Shown here piece by piece: positions 23,837 through 35,387 of a stretch of 64,000 bases of DNA. Made by a program: the position numbers and the translations under genes. Below the pieces are notes generated by a model. It worked only from the letters and a program-made list of their open reading frames with translations, did no database searches and had not been told where the DNA came from. The stretch comes from Uloborus plumipes (Eukaryota; Arthropoda; Arachnida; Araneae; Uloboridae): NCBI GenBank assembly GCA_038373865.1, contig JAXGGA010003922.1:31357-95356 (forward strand), written 5' to 3'. How positions within the stretch are numbered: position 1 is the stretch's first letter; the number at the start of each line of letters is the position of its first letter.

Positions 23837-24190
23837 CGATGTAAAAAATGAACTGTTGTTTTTACACTATAGTACTTGCTGCCAAGCTTCCAAATTAAAT
23901 CCGTTAAATTTCACAGTAATAATTTGTAAAACTAACAATTTTACAGTCTGGTACGGTATAGTTAGAAATTTTACAGTTTATTGCCTTAAAATTTAGCTGT
24001 GTTTTACTGTAAAAACAACAGTATAATACTGGCTGCAGAAGTTCCAATTTAAAGCTGTAAAATGCACAGTAATAAATTGTAAAATTAGCAATTTTTGCAG
24101 TTTATGGCTGAAAAATTAGCAATTCTTACAGTTTATTACCATAAAATTAGCTGTATTATACTGTAAAAACAACATTCATGTATTACAGTG
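23837..24190 (-). mobile_element. CACTGTAAAA MITE, copy 3
   Basis: Left CGATGTAAAAAATGAACTG after TA, right GTATTACAGTG before TA. It lies exactly between the two duplicated segments. Confidence 0.8.
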
Positions 24191-24655
24191 TATACATAAA
24201 TAAATGCTATTTTTGCAAATTTCAATACATGACGAGATTTCTAACTAAATGTCCAGCTGGATAACTAGTCAGTAACCTAGCAAATATAGTTTCCAGAGCG
24301 CACTGTTTCAATTCTGACTCAAACATTGCATAAATAGGAGTCTAACTCTAAGCCAGTAAATCATTAGTTGGAGAAGTGCTCTCGTGCACTCAAGTCTCAG
24401 AATCCAATTTTGAATCAATAGGACTTATAACGTCCTCAGCTTATCGTGGCAGTGAGACTCTGATCTGTGGTTACAATGTTGGAAATGAGACCTAGCTCCG
24501 ATGTTACATTAATTGTGAATACAATAGTGTGCCCTTAGTTGGATATGCAAACTTGTCCTAAGCAATTTGCAATTTCCCTGCTTCTAATTATACTAGAGGA
24601 TGTTATATGTATTCCTAAGGGGAGAATTTAAGTCGCTGGCATATTCTCTGCTATA
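24191..24655 (+). repeat. Duplicated segment, unit 2
   Basis: Second copy of 23385-23836. It ends TATAAAAAATGATAA, which resembles the first bases of the MITE that follows unit 1, after which similarity stops. Confidence 0.8.
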
Positions 24656-25264
24656 AAAAATGATAATTGGATAAGAGGCAATATTTTGATGTTATGTAAA
24701 TTTGTGTTGTTTATTGTAACGATGGTCTATCTCCATATGTTTAGAATACATATTTGAACATTAAATGACATCACATCTAACTAAAACTTGAGACTAAAAA
24801 AATTTGATAGTGGCCACTAACCATCTGATTTCGCTAGAAATTTCCCTATTTGTTTGTATCCTCACTGAACACATCAAGAGACCAATTTGGAAAAACTCTG
24901 ACAGGTAGTTCTTTTTTATTCCAGTTTTAGTTGAAACTTCCGCATAAATTTTTTTAGAGGCTTAACTCCATTCAAATCATTATTTATTACTTCTTTTCAA
25001 CTTCCCCTCGATAGCTAATTTTAAGTTTGATATTTTCTTTGCTTCGCGTGGTTTTCCGAAGTTTCTCTTAATTCAAATACTTAAAAAATGTTTCTTTCAT
25101 AGAGTATTCACCCTTGAATTTATAAGACTGTTTTTATTTTTTCAAAAGTAGAAAAGCAATTTTTTAGAAAAACATCACAGATAAATAACACATTTGAATT
25201 TGATTTCACTGTCCTTCACGCCGCGCCGTTACTGACCACTTGTCACAAAATTATACCTCCTTGG
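24656..25264. other. No gene seen
   Basis: AT-rich, featureless to my reading. Confidence 0.5.
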
Positions 25265-25790
25265 TATAACCCATTTCTGCCCAGTGTCCTAAGAACGGGA
25301 CGCTTGTTAGTTATTGCATACAAAAAGTTGTAATGGGTATATTATTTTACTAAAGCTGTTTTTCACAAGTTAAATAGTCCTTCTTCTCGAGAAAACCAGA
25401 TAGAGCCACTATTTGGACATCAGAGTTTATTGACAGCTATTTTCAGACAAATCAGTCAAGCAACGATCCAGCATGGGTAGCCACAGAAAGTAAGGTTTTT
25501 TTTTGCAAACTTATTTTTCATAAAATTAAACTATTTTAAAATTATTTGCTTGAAATTGATCAGAGATGCCTTCTGTAATGTTACTTTGCAAAAGAAAAGT
25601 CATGTAAGGTCGTATTTTGCTCACATACCTGCAAAATATCCCATAAACAGGACGTTAAATGACTTAATAAATATGGCAACGGCGAACTATTTTAAGCCTA
25701 AAATGTACGTAAACCATTCCAAGTAAGAGTTTTAAGCATGTAAAAATTGAAAAAAATTGTTGAAAAAAACTTAGGCATTAAATGGGTTAA
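25265..25790. mobile_element. piggyBac-like MITE, copy 1
   Basis: Left TAACCCATTTCTGCCCAGTG is mirrored by TTAGGCATTAAATGGGTTAA, which ends in TTAA. TTAACCC termini and a TTAA target are typical of piggyBac. The left TTAA reads TATAA, so it is decayed. A full second copy lies at 52312-52838. Confidence 0.65.
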
Positions 25791-25816
25791 CTCGCGCGAC
25801 GCCGGGCATACCACTA
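25791..25816 (+). mobile_element. Possible Helitron 3' end
   Basis: CGACGCCGGGCATACCACTAG followed by T resembles the 3' ends at 39836 and 42711. The piggyBac-like MITE abuts it, so the body is not seen. Confidence 0.35.
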
Positions 25817-26699
25817 GTGCCTTTTACATTTAAAGAATGTGTAGGCAAAATTTCATAGGCAAATTTTAAATACTCCCAGAGACACAGCACTAAACACAGT
25901 GATATACCAAGATGAATCCGACGAAAACAGGAATGAAATCTTAAAAATCCATCTTCCTTAAAAATATCACGATACTTGGCCATAAATTCGATCAAGAAGT
26001 ATCCATTGAGAGCACAAATAGAACTTTTATGTTTACATTTTAAATTTTCCAAACGAAAAACGAAAAAGAAAAGTACCTTTCATCGAGCTGACTGGAAACC
26101 TACATCTTTTCAAGTGAAATATCCGGGAGCATAAGTCTCTGTAATGGCATTTCAAAGTATTTTTCTACGATGTTTCAAGTCATTAGACGCAGACGTGAGG
26201 GGGATGGATAAGTGGGGAGCGCCATTTTGCTTTTGCGTTTTGAATTACGGTCGTCCCGCAGCTTCTATAGTCACCTCTCAAAATAAATTTTTTTGAAAAG
26301 TTACGAGTCATTTGAAGTTCCGAGCGTTATTGCATATCTATTGAATACAGGTTCATAGTTATTTGCATAGAATAAGCACTTTCCATCAGTTTAATGCGCG
26401 TATTTCCTTTTATCTCCGGGGATATAACTTTGCAAAATGTCCCTTCCTCTGCCTTTCATCATCGTTTGTATTTGTATACGCTGTTAGTTTCAAAGAATTA
26501 TATCGATTTTCTACCTCTTCAAGTTCAGCTTGATGAAAAATACTTAGCTCTTTTTGGGAAAGAAAAAATTAAAGCAAACCTGCACATACTCCAAAAGATT
26601 TGTTCTTCTATCGTATGTATTCCATTTGAGACTCATATCTCCTTTTTGGAAAAAAAAAGTTTAAATTTTAAGTGAAATATGCATGCGTGTGTGTATTGC
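25817..26699. other. No gene seen
   Basis: Open frames of 93 codons on each strand (25771-26052 minus, 26394-26675 plus) show no recognised domain. Confidence 0.4.
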
Positions 26700-26707
26700 A
26701 TTAGAGG

Positions 26708-27149
26708 TACGGCTCCTATAAGAGGGGAGCTGACTCATCCGACATTTTGGTTCCAAAACGGTGGGCGTGGAACCAATGGTCTCTGTACTCAAGTCGCATT
26801 GAAGAAAAGTAGAAGCTAAGCTTGAATTGTAGCTGCATAGATGATATTTGACTATTTTTGTCTATATAACAAAAACATTTCATAAACTCAGGCTTAAAAC
26901 AAGTGCAATACGAAAATTGACCCAATTTCATGAAACATTTCCCAAACAACTGTTTTTAAATTCAAGAAATAAGATATCTTTTTAAATTTACCTAATATGG
27001 TGCTCTATCCAACTAATCATAAGTTATTTTACGCCAGAGCAACCAGGTATAATATTAATGTGTTTCAAATACCTGTTACAAGGCTGGATCCAAGAATGTC
27101 TTGGAACCAAAATGTCGGACAAGTCAGTCTGTCCTCTAAAGGAGCTCTA
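26708..27149 (+). mobile_element. hAT-type MITE (TAGAGCTCC family), copy a
   Basis: Termini TACGGCTCCTATAAGAGG and, inverted, TAGAGCTCCTTTAGAGG continue into GACT(C/T)(A/G)TCCGACATTTTGG. The 8-bp duplication ATTAGAGG is perfect at 26700-26707 and 27150-27157. No coding capacity. Confidence 0.85.
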
Positions 27150-27172
27150 ATTAGAGGCAAAGCAAGAATATA

Positions 27173-27544
27173 TACTGCAAGAAATAAATGTTGTTTTTTA
27201 CAGTATAATACAGCTTTTATAGAAAAAAACTAAAAATTGCTAATTTTACAGTAATAAACTGCAAAATTGCTAACTTTGCATGAAACTGTAAAATTGCTAA
27301 TTCTAGTTTATTGTCGTGCATTTTACAGTTTTAAAGTGGAACCTCGGCTGCCAGTATTATATTGTCGTTTTGACAATATAATACAGCTAATTTTTTCGAC
27401 AATAAACTACAAAATATCCAACTTTACAGTAAGAAACTAAAATTGCTAGTTTTACAGTTTATTACTGTGCATTTTACAATTTTAGACTGGAACCTCGGCT
27501 GCCAATATTATACTGTAAAAAACGGCAGTTCATTTTTGGCAGTG
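27173..27544 (+). mobile_element. CACTGTAAAA MITE, copy 4
   Basis: TA-flanked; left TACTGCAAGAAATAAATG, right CATTTTTGGCAGTG. The GGCTGCCAGTATTATA marker occurs twice (27350 and 27497), so one subterminal block is duplicated internally. Confidence 0.8.
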
Positions 27545-28256
27545 TAAACCCTGAAGAATGATCCAGTTAATTCATTTAAAAAAAAAGTTAACAATTAATG
27601 GCAACCCTTCTACAGTTTGACTACGGATGCGATGGAATTTTCCAACGTCCAGCTCATACAAGTCTTTCAGGATGAGGAGAAAATTAAAAATTTTATGGCC
27701 ATGATTCATTCAATTCAATGTGTCTCAGCTAAATTTAGAAGCTAACATACATCTGCAAAAGCTGGCATCTCTGAAAATTAATAGAGGCGTCCATTTCCAC
27801 CGGTAAACCGGATATTAGCCTTTGCATCTCATCCGTGGTCTTACTGTATATGAGAACAAAATCATCTAAGATTTTAAGGAAATAAATTTATGATATTTCC
27901 TTTCTAATATTTAGCAGATATAAGACACTAGATTTTTTGCATCGTAGAAAAAATCAGTAAGATTTTAATATATGATTTCTCAAAATAACAAGGTTTTTTA
28001 CTGTTCCCTAACCTTGCTGCCTACTGGTCTACGTATACTTTTAGACTCAAATTAAAAAACGTAAATATTTCAAGTAAAAGTGTTAAAAGCAATAATTCAG
28101 GATTTGTGTGAGGTAAAACGAAATATTAAACAAAAAACTATTTTCAACTAATGAAACAATCTTCGGGTTAGCGATTCATACATCGTATAAGAAACTGGCA
28201 ATTTCATGTTCCTATGTTTTTAGGTATTGTTCTTAATCACCAACAATCGCCCGCCT
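27545..28256. other. No gene seen
   Basis: AT-rich spacer. Confidence 0.5.
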
Positions 28257-28316
28257 ACTCTCTCTCTCTCTCTCTCCCATTCTCTCCTTCGCACACACAT
28301 GCACACACTCTCTCTA
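28257..28316. repeat. CT-rich microsatellite
   Basis: (CT)n at 28257-28276, then CACACA and CTCTCT blocks. Confidence 0.9.
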
Positions 28317-28354
28317 ATCTAAGGATTTTTTAAGAATATTTCTCCTTTTACCTA

Positions 28355-28747
28355 TATTGTAAAAAACAGATGTTGTTCTTACAGTAGATTACAGCTAATT
28401 TAATAGTAACAAACTGTAAAAATTGCAAATTTTACACTAATAAAGTGTAAATTGCTGCTTTACATTAACAAAATGTAAAATTGCTATATATTTACAGGTG
28501 CATTATTACAGTTTTAAACTAAAACCTCTGCTGCCAGTATTATACTGTTGTTTTTACAATATAATACAGCTACTTTTGTAGTAATTAACTGTAAAGTTGT
28601 AGTAATAAAAGGTAAAATTGATGCATTACGGTAATAAACTGTAGAGTTAGCACTTTTACAGTTCATTATTGTGCATTTTACAGTTTTGAACTGGAACTTC
28701 TTCTGCCAGTATAATACTGTAAAAGCAACCATTTCTTTTTCGCAGTG
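28355..28747 (+). mobile_element. CACTGTAAAA MITE, copy 5
   Basis: TA-flanked; left TATTGTAAAAAACAGATG, right CTTTTTCGCAGTG; internal ACTGTAAAGTTG-type units and two CTGCCAGTAT markers. Confidence 0.8.
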
Positions 28748-29157
28748 TAACCAGTACAGCAGATGCTCAGATGCACTAACTTACAATAATCATTTTTTTG
28801 AATTCTGTTATTGCAAGCTATATTTCCCAACCTTTTAATTCAGCTTGGAAACGTTTCCAGACTTGTTGAAGGGAAGACAAAAACCCGTATGACCATTTTA
28901 TTGACATTACGACGTCCCCCCCCCCCAAAAAAAAAAAAATCCTGAAGTTTTTAAACCGTTTTATAACTAGACCAACCGTTTTGTTTTGTAACATGGCAGA
29001 TAAAACTTCGCAGATGTCTCTCCGACCTCTCCTCGAGCCACTGGAAAGTGGCCAATACTTCCAACGTGTTCTCTCGCTGATAACAACAGAGAATAACTGT
29101 AACTGAAGTCTAGATATATTTCTTCTATGCAAGATGAAGACACGTGTTTGGACCCTA

Positions 29158-29620
29158 CACTGCAAAAAATGAACTGTTGTTTTTGCAGTATAATACTGGC
29201 AGCCAAGATTCCAATTTAGAACTGCAAAATGCACGGTAATAAACTATCAAACTAGCAATTTTATAGTTTCTTACTGTAAAGTTAGTAATTCTACAGTTTA
29301 TTGCCGTAAAATTTAACTGCCTTATGCTGTAAAAACAACAGTATAATACTGGCAGCAGAGGTTCCAGTTTTAAACTGTAAAATGCACGGTAATAAACTAA
29401 AATTATCAATTTTACAGTTTCTTACTGTAAAATTGTCAATTTTAGTTTCTTACTGTAAAATTGTCAATTTTACAGTGTCTTACTGTAAAATTGTCAATTT
29501 TACAGTTTAGTACTGTAAAATTAGAAATTCTATAGTTTACTACTGTAAAATTAACAATTTTTGGTTTATTACTATAAAATTAGCTGTATTATACTAAAAA
29601 ACAACAATTATTTTTTAGTG
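29158..29620 (-). mobile_element. CACTGTAAAA MITE, copy 6 (expanded)
   Basis: TA on both sides. Left CACTGCAAAAAATGAACTG, right TATTTTTTAGTG. At 29400-29520 a 30 bp unit (TTACTGTAAAATTGTCAATT) is repeated four times nearly perfectly, making this the longest copy. Confidence 0.85.
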
Positions 29621-29628
29621 TACGATTT

Positions 29629-30130
29629 AAATGATTGAATTGACCGTATATATTCGCGGCCCTAAACAATCAGATTTCAAATAGCGAAAATTACTTTTAA
29701 GTGAATACGTGTCTCTGCAATCTATAGTTAGTAAATATAAGGCAAACGAATAGACTATCTCTTAAATGAATTAATTAATCACCATGGATAAAATTGTCCT
29801 AAACAAACCAGATTTAAAAAGTCTAAAATTAATGTTTATTGAGAATGTTTCTATAACCTATGGTAAATATGAAGACTAAAGTTTAGAGTATTACCTAAGT
29901 GATTGAATTGATCAATATAAATAACACCGTTCTCAACAAATGAGATGTAAAATGACTAAAATTAATTTTTACTGGATTTATGTCCTTTATTTTTAGTAAA
30001 AATGCAGTCAAATACTTAGATCCCAGCACCTAAATGATTTTGTCAATCAATACAATAACGCTGCCCTAAACAAATGAATCTTAAATGGTAAAAAATAATT
30101 TCTACTGGATATGTTTCTTTAACTTGAAAT
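29629..30130 (+). repeat. Diverged ~130 bp tandem repeat, four units
   Basis: Units start near 29629, 29769, 29896 and 30030. Each carries a TGATTGAATTGAnC-like start, then CCnTAAACAAAnnAGAT and AAAATTAATTTTTACTGGAT. No coding pattern. Confidence 0.7.
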
Positions 30131-30145
30131 GAAAAAATGATCAAG

Positions 30146-30215
30146 AAAGCTCAGCACACAACATGAACAGAGAGAACAGTTCTCTCACAGCTTTCCTGTC
30201 GTGTGCTGAGCTTTT
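30146..30215. repeat. 70 bp hairpin
   Basis: AAAGCTCAGCACAC pairs with GTGTGCTGAGCTTT; the loop holds a second small stem (GAGAAC/GTTCTC). Confidence 0.85.
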
Positions 30216-31574
30216 TGCACTGAGGAGGCTTCATTGTAGCCTTGAAATAGCTATTTTCTACACTTTCTAACTGATTTGTGCTTTATTTACGTTGGTTTTA
30301 ACTTCAATTATAGGAGAACTTTATTCCAAAAGCAGCTTTTCTTAACTTGTTTTCAAATAAAACGTTTTAAAAAATGAAACAGAAGCTTTCTTTACTTTTT
30401 ACTGAGATTTAAAAGCAGTTAGGGCAAAAGAATTTAAAAGCCTTTTTTATTGGTTCTTTGGGAATTGTTTATTGTTAAAAATAATGATTCAATTCCAGAG
30501 CGTTGAACAAAAAAAGGACGTTTTTTGTCAATAAATGATTTGTAGAAAGGTTGTTCAAATGTCGAATAAAGTATGGTCCCATAATTTTTTACCTGAAAGA
30601 AAAGGAATTTTATTGCTTTTAAAATATATTCTTCTGAGATTGCAAATGCGATGTGAAGTATACTTATGTGACATAACGTAACAATAATGTAGTGGCATTA
30701 GGATACGTTATTTAATCTTGTATAACAATGAAGAACTGATGCAAATAAATTTGAATTAATAAATGCTTTTTTTGTTCGCTTTTTCGCGCTGTCATACGTT
30801 ATTGATGGTGCGATGTTTTAAATCACGTTAATTTTTCCTGAACTAGCCATGAAATTATGAGGAAAAAAATAGTAAAAAATAAATACCAATCGACAGATCA
30901 TAGTAAAACGTGTTTCTGGGAGCAAACGTGTCACTCATTCGCCCATGTTGAACCATGTGACTTAGGATCTTTGTGTCAGTTTTTTCGAACCCAACAACAG
31001 GACTCACTCCTCCCATTTACTAACATTTGATCTAAGGGTCAACTAGTCAATGTTAGCAACTTTTCGCACATTTTCTCACAAGTTTGTACACGCAACGCAT
31101 GAGCTAACAACAATGTCTTCCAATCTGTTCCTATTCTAATGAAGTTCACTTTCAAGTAATTTCCATGTCATTTCATTTCTCAAAGTTGTCTTATTAAATC
31201 ACGAAGTTAGAGAGAACAATGCGGGGAATAACTTCATTAAAATATTCCAATTACTTTCATTTATCATCGCCACCTAAGTTGTCTCGACGATAAGTTTCTC
31301 ATTAATTGGAAAAGTTTCTATCTGTGCCAGACAAGTATTTTATAATTTCCAGCGCTCATTAACTATTTATAATCGTTATTCCGACGCTTCAGAGCTTTCT
31401 GGATCTTAATCGAAATGATGCAATCAAAATTTTAACTGCGTTAGACAAACGTAACATATTGATATGGCGACGCTAAGAGTAATATTCATTGCATCGTCTT
31501 AGCATAATTCCATTCGCAAGATTTAAATTGGTTCGGAAAGACGTAATGTTTACTTCCTCCTGGGGCGGTTTTTC
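30216..31574. other. No gene seen
   Basis: AT-rich, mixed composition, no element ends; may be single-copy DNA. Confidence 0.4.
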
Positions 31575-31744
31575 CCAGGCCCGTCATTTAGGGGGGCAGG
31601 GGGTCATTTGCCCCCCTCCCTGGCTTTGAGAAATCAATGTATTTACATATAAGTGGGCGTGGTTTTTATTGTTTTCCGATGAAATTGCATTGTGTTTGAC
31701 CCTTTGCCCCCCCCCCCTGGAAAAACTTGAAATGACGTCCCTGG
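31575..31744 (+). mobile_element. MITE with CCAGGGACGTCATTT ends, copy 1
   Basis: Left CCAGGCCCGTCATTTAG mirrors right GAAATGACGTCCCTGG. Long G and C runs lie just inside each end. The inverse copy is at 61810. Confidence 0.8.
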
Positions 31745-31816
31745 TTTTTCCACAGATTATTCAGAGGAGAATTTACGAATTTTATTGACTTTTGCTGATT
31801 TCAAAATATGTATACA

Positions 31817-32392
31817 GTAGAACTCCAATTATCCAAACACCTACCGTAGAAAACAGCGAATTATTCGAATCGCTTTCAGAATTAAAAAAAAAAGACTGAA
31901 ACGTACTGCAATTAGCTAAATAATGTCATGTCTATACTGCAAAAAAAAACTACAACACTACAAAAAAATGTCTAGTACAGAGGACTCCCATGCAGGTTTC
32001 CACACTAAAAAATAGCTGCAAGTATGCCACAAAGTCGCTAGAAAACTGGACTTCTGCAAAAATTTTAGTCATGGTACAACTCTTTAGGTAACGCTGTCAA
32101 TGATACTTCAAAATAAGCTGCATCGTTCCTAGGAAATTACATAAAATATCAATTTCCTACAGGCTTTTCCAGCAGTAACACTGTTAAAAGTCAAGGTGTC
32201 ATACAAGTACTTATATTCACTTCCAGGTAAAAACAAAAGGCTTCAGGGTGAAATGCTGGCAAGATAACCGTCTATATGGTCAAATGGCACCTTTAACGAA
32301 GTGCGCATTCTCGTTGAAGTTCTTCAATCACGATAATGGCGGATAATCGGAAGGTAAGCAATGAAAAAGAGCATGCTACAGTATTTTCGTAT
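31817..32392. mobile_element. Degraded Tigger-like element, tentative
   Basis: Left CAGTAGAACTCCAATTATCC is a Tigger-type end. On the right GGCGGATAATCGGAAG and, 26 bp on, CTACAGTA may be the remains of the other end. Confidence 0.35.
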
Positions 32393-32584
32393 TGCTTTCA
32401 TTAACAAGCAGGAAGTCTACATTTTTCGAGTTAATCAAATTCTTTCCGTAAGTACACACATTTGATCATGGTTTAGTACATACAAGTGGTTAGCAACATA
32501 TTTTGTGTTTCAAAACGAGCAGCTGATTTAACCGAAATAAAAATGTCTCATAAGCGCTGTGCTGCATCAGACATCGCCTTAGAC

Positions 32585-32634
32585 TAAGAGTTCCTTTAGA
32601 GGACAGGCTGATTTGTCCGACATTTTGGTTCCAA
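32585..32634 (+). mobile_element. hAT-type MITE copy b, left part
   Basis: TTCCTTTAGAGGACAGGCTG then CCGACATTTTGGTTCCAA. The element resumes at 34258; together they match 55979-56431 until truncation. Confidence 0.85.
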
Positions 32635-34257
32635 CCCTGCTAAAAATGACACGTAGAGATCAATAGAAAAATCTATTGATATCGGTAGAGTTCTATTGAT
32701 ATGAATTGATTCCTATAGATGTCTCTATTGGTATCGATAGAAGCTATTGATACCTGTAGCCTATTGATAATAACCTCAATGGATATCCATAGAAACCCTA
32801 TAGACGTCAATAGAAATTTGGTCAGTAGGAAAGGATTTCAATGGATATTAATAGAAGCTTTATAGATATCGATAGAAATCTGGTCAGTATGATACTGATC
32901 CCAATGGATATCACTTAAAGCTTTAATTGACATCAATAGAAATCCGATATGTTATACTAATTCCAATTGATATCTGTAGAAATGAAATCATTAAGTTTAA
33001 ACTTAAGTAGTAAGTCTCGGTAAAATTAGTGATGAGCTAGGAAAGTTATTAATAATAATAATAATAAAAGCAGATGATTTTAAACTTTGTAAATAAAGAT
33101 AACTATAATTTTAAAATAATAAACTTCGACTGAAATTTTAACCGATAAAATTTCTGACTTTTTAAAATCTGATATTACAGATTCATAGATTATGCTAGTC
33201 ATTTTTTTTTCCTTTATATTTGAAAAAAAATCAATAGTTTTCTTTCAAATCATCACAGACATATGGTTCAACCATTCATTTCAAAGATATTTTTTTAAAA
33301 AGATAATTAAAGAAAAACACATTTTTATTCTTTAAACTGGATACAAAGAAAAGGGCATCTTCATTACATTGTGCGCATTGTGAAAAATGGAGAATTTGAA
33401 GTTCCATAAATCAGTTTGTCTTTAATCTAAGAATCATTATTTTGAGGGTCTTTTCCATACATTTCCATGTGATGCATAATAAGTATCGATGCATATCCAT
33501 TAAAATTTGAGACTTTAATGTGCTGTTATGCCCTGATATGTGCAAAATCTTTATGCTGTGGCTAATTAATGCTATTACGTATAAACAGATAAATTCACTT
33601 TATCAACCAGTTTGTTGGCTATCTTAGCTACATTAAGAAGATTTTGCCTCCGGCTCGATCATTGGCTATACCTAAATGTGGAGTCCCCAATAAGTGCGAA
33701 GCTGCAATCTTAGGATGCTATGATCGAGCTGTGGGTGCATTTATTTCAGCATATATCACTTTTGGTTTGCTGGATATTTTGCACACCACTTGTGCAATGA
33801 CACCCCACCTTGTTTGAGTAGTTCTATCCCTAGTAAAATGACCCATAGAAATCAATAGAAAGAATTTGTATGGGGGAAATGGATTACGGATATCAATACT
33901 GATAAATCAGTAGAGACATATTGATATCAGTAACGAACAAAACAAGATCCATAGCATCTTTCAGTGATATCAATAGAAGAAAACCGTAGGATCTATAGAT
34001 ATCAATAAAGATCCATAGCATCATAGAATTAAAAAAAAATGTACGGGAAATGGCCAACGGATATCAATAGAGCTAAATCAGTAGAGGTCTAGTGATATCA
34101 GTAGAACAAAACCGTAGAATCTATGAATATCAATAGAGATCCATAGCATCTTGTTCAACTGATATCAGTGAACCTCTACTGATTTAGCTCTATTGATATC
34201 CGTTGGCCATTTCCACGTATTTTTTTTATTGATCTCTACGAGTCATTTTTAGCAGGG
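32635..34257 (+). mobile_element. 1.62 kb CCC-terminus element with GATATC arrays
   Basis: Ends CCCTGCTAAAAATGACACG and, inverted, CCCTGCTAAAAATGACTCG; the TIR runs on through TAGAGATCAATA. AA flanks both sides, and the intact hAT MITE at 56000-56050 shows the unfilled site. The outer 350-430 bp on each side are built from short units around GATATC and TCAATAGA. A second terminus-like CCCTAGTAAAATGACCC lies at 33828. The inner ~830 bp lack these motifs. Confidence 0.85.
33593..33817 (+). other. Open frame without Met inside the GATATC element, possible captured exon
   Basis: Seventy-four codons are open between stops at 33590 and 33815, in DNA clearly GC-richer than the neighbouring spacers. 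The translation has four cysteines in the pattern IPKCGVPNKCEAAILGCYD, followed by a mostly hydrophobic stretch (AFISAYITFGLLDIL). The Cys-rich segment, GCY and then a hydrophobic helix recalls the end of a tetraspanin large loop before the fourth membrane segment, but the CCG signature is absent and the match is weak. It has no start codon of its own. It may be a captured host exon, a decayed transposase piece or chance. Confidence 0.25.
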
Positions 34258-34467
34258 AAGGCATTCTTGGATCCAGCCTTGTTACACGTATTTGAAACAC
34301 TGGTTGCTCTGGCGGAAAATAACTTATGATTAGTTGGATAAAGCACCATATTAGGTAAATTTAAAAAGATAACTTATTTCTCGAATTTAAAAACAGTTTA
34401 TTGGGAAATGTTTCATGAAATTGGGTCTATTTTCATATTGCACTTGTTTTAAGCCTGAATTTATTCA
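34258..34467 (+). mobile_element. hAT-type MITE copy b, right part, truncated
   Basis: Continues from 32634 with ATTCTTGGATCCAGCCTTGT and matches the other copies until AAGCCTGAATTTATT, where similarity stops. The right TIR is missing. Confidence 0.8.
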
Positions 34468-35387
34468 CTGATAAATAGTAAAACAATGAACTCCAACGCA
34501 AAATTGGCTTCAATGAGTGCATAAAAATATGATGTTAATTGACAAAATGTGCTTTTTATTCCCGTACATTTTACTTTCCCGCTTTAGATGTCTCTTACGA
34601 TGTCATTACTTTTTGTCAGATTCATTTATGAGTTAAAATCAGGAATAAATTAGTCAAATTAATTGTTCTTAATTATATGCTTGTCACAATATCCGGCAGA
34701 AAATCACTGCCTGATCCCTGACCAATTAGAACTTTTTCTGTTGTCACCTAAATACAGAGAATACGTGATTTCTTAAAACTATAACATACTTTTTATTCAG
34801 TTTTATTTCTGACATACATTGCAGCACATTTATTAACAATGCTTAATCACATCAGTAATTTTCATTTTAATAAAACATTTTAAATACGTAAAAACTATTT
34901 CTTCATGGTTGAGTTTCAGACTTTTAGATTGTTGGGAAATTTAAAAATCTATTTCAGAAACTGGGAAATGAGAAAATTTACGTGTCTTTCACACAGCTCA
35001 TAAATTTTCTTTCAGCTTGAATAAATGCTATTAATCAGATGAAGCGGTTGCCCCTCAATTAACTAGACTTTATCAAGTCAGAACAACTGACGAGTGACTC
35101 TCTCCTTTCGTTTTATTTTTGTCCCCAACTGTCGTCGCAGTTACTCTTTCCTTCCAAGTGCTAATTGCATTTTTCCCGAAAGAGAACACAGCCAGTTTTC
35201 GCGATAAAGTACCCCATGACGTATGGCACTGCAGTGATTCGTTAAATATTGCTTTAAGTAGTAGATGCTTTCTTTGCCTTTACATTCTATCAAATTGTTC
35301 AAAAAAACCTTTTGTCTTCAGTTATCCGCTAGAGGGTGCTCGGAGCAGATTTCAGTTCTGAACTTCGACGAACTGTGAAAATAACTA
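34468..35387. other. No gene seen
   Basis: AT-rich; an 80-codon frame at 35119-35361 has no recognised domain. Confidence 0.4.

Noticed and set aside
28917..28940. C-run/A-run as a regulatory site
   Set aside because: Simple homopolymers with no supporting context.
29400..29520. CRISPR-like spaced repeats
   Set aside because: The 30 bp units are contiguous with no unique spacers, and the host is eukaryotic.
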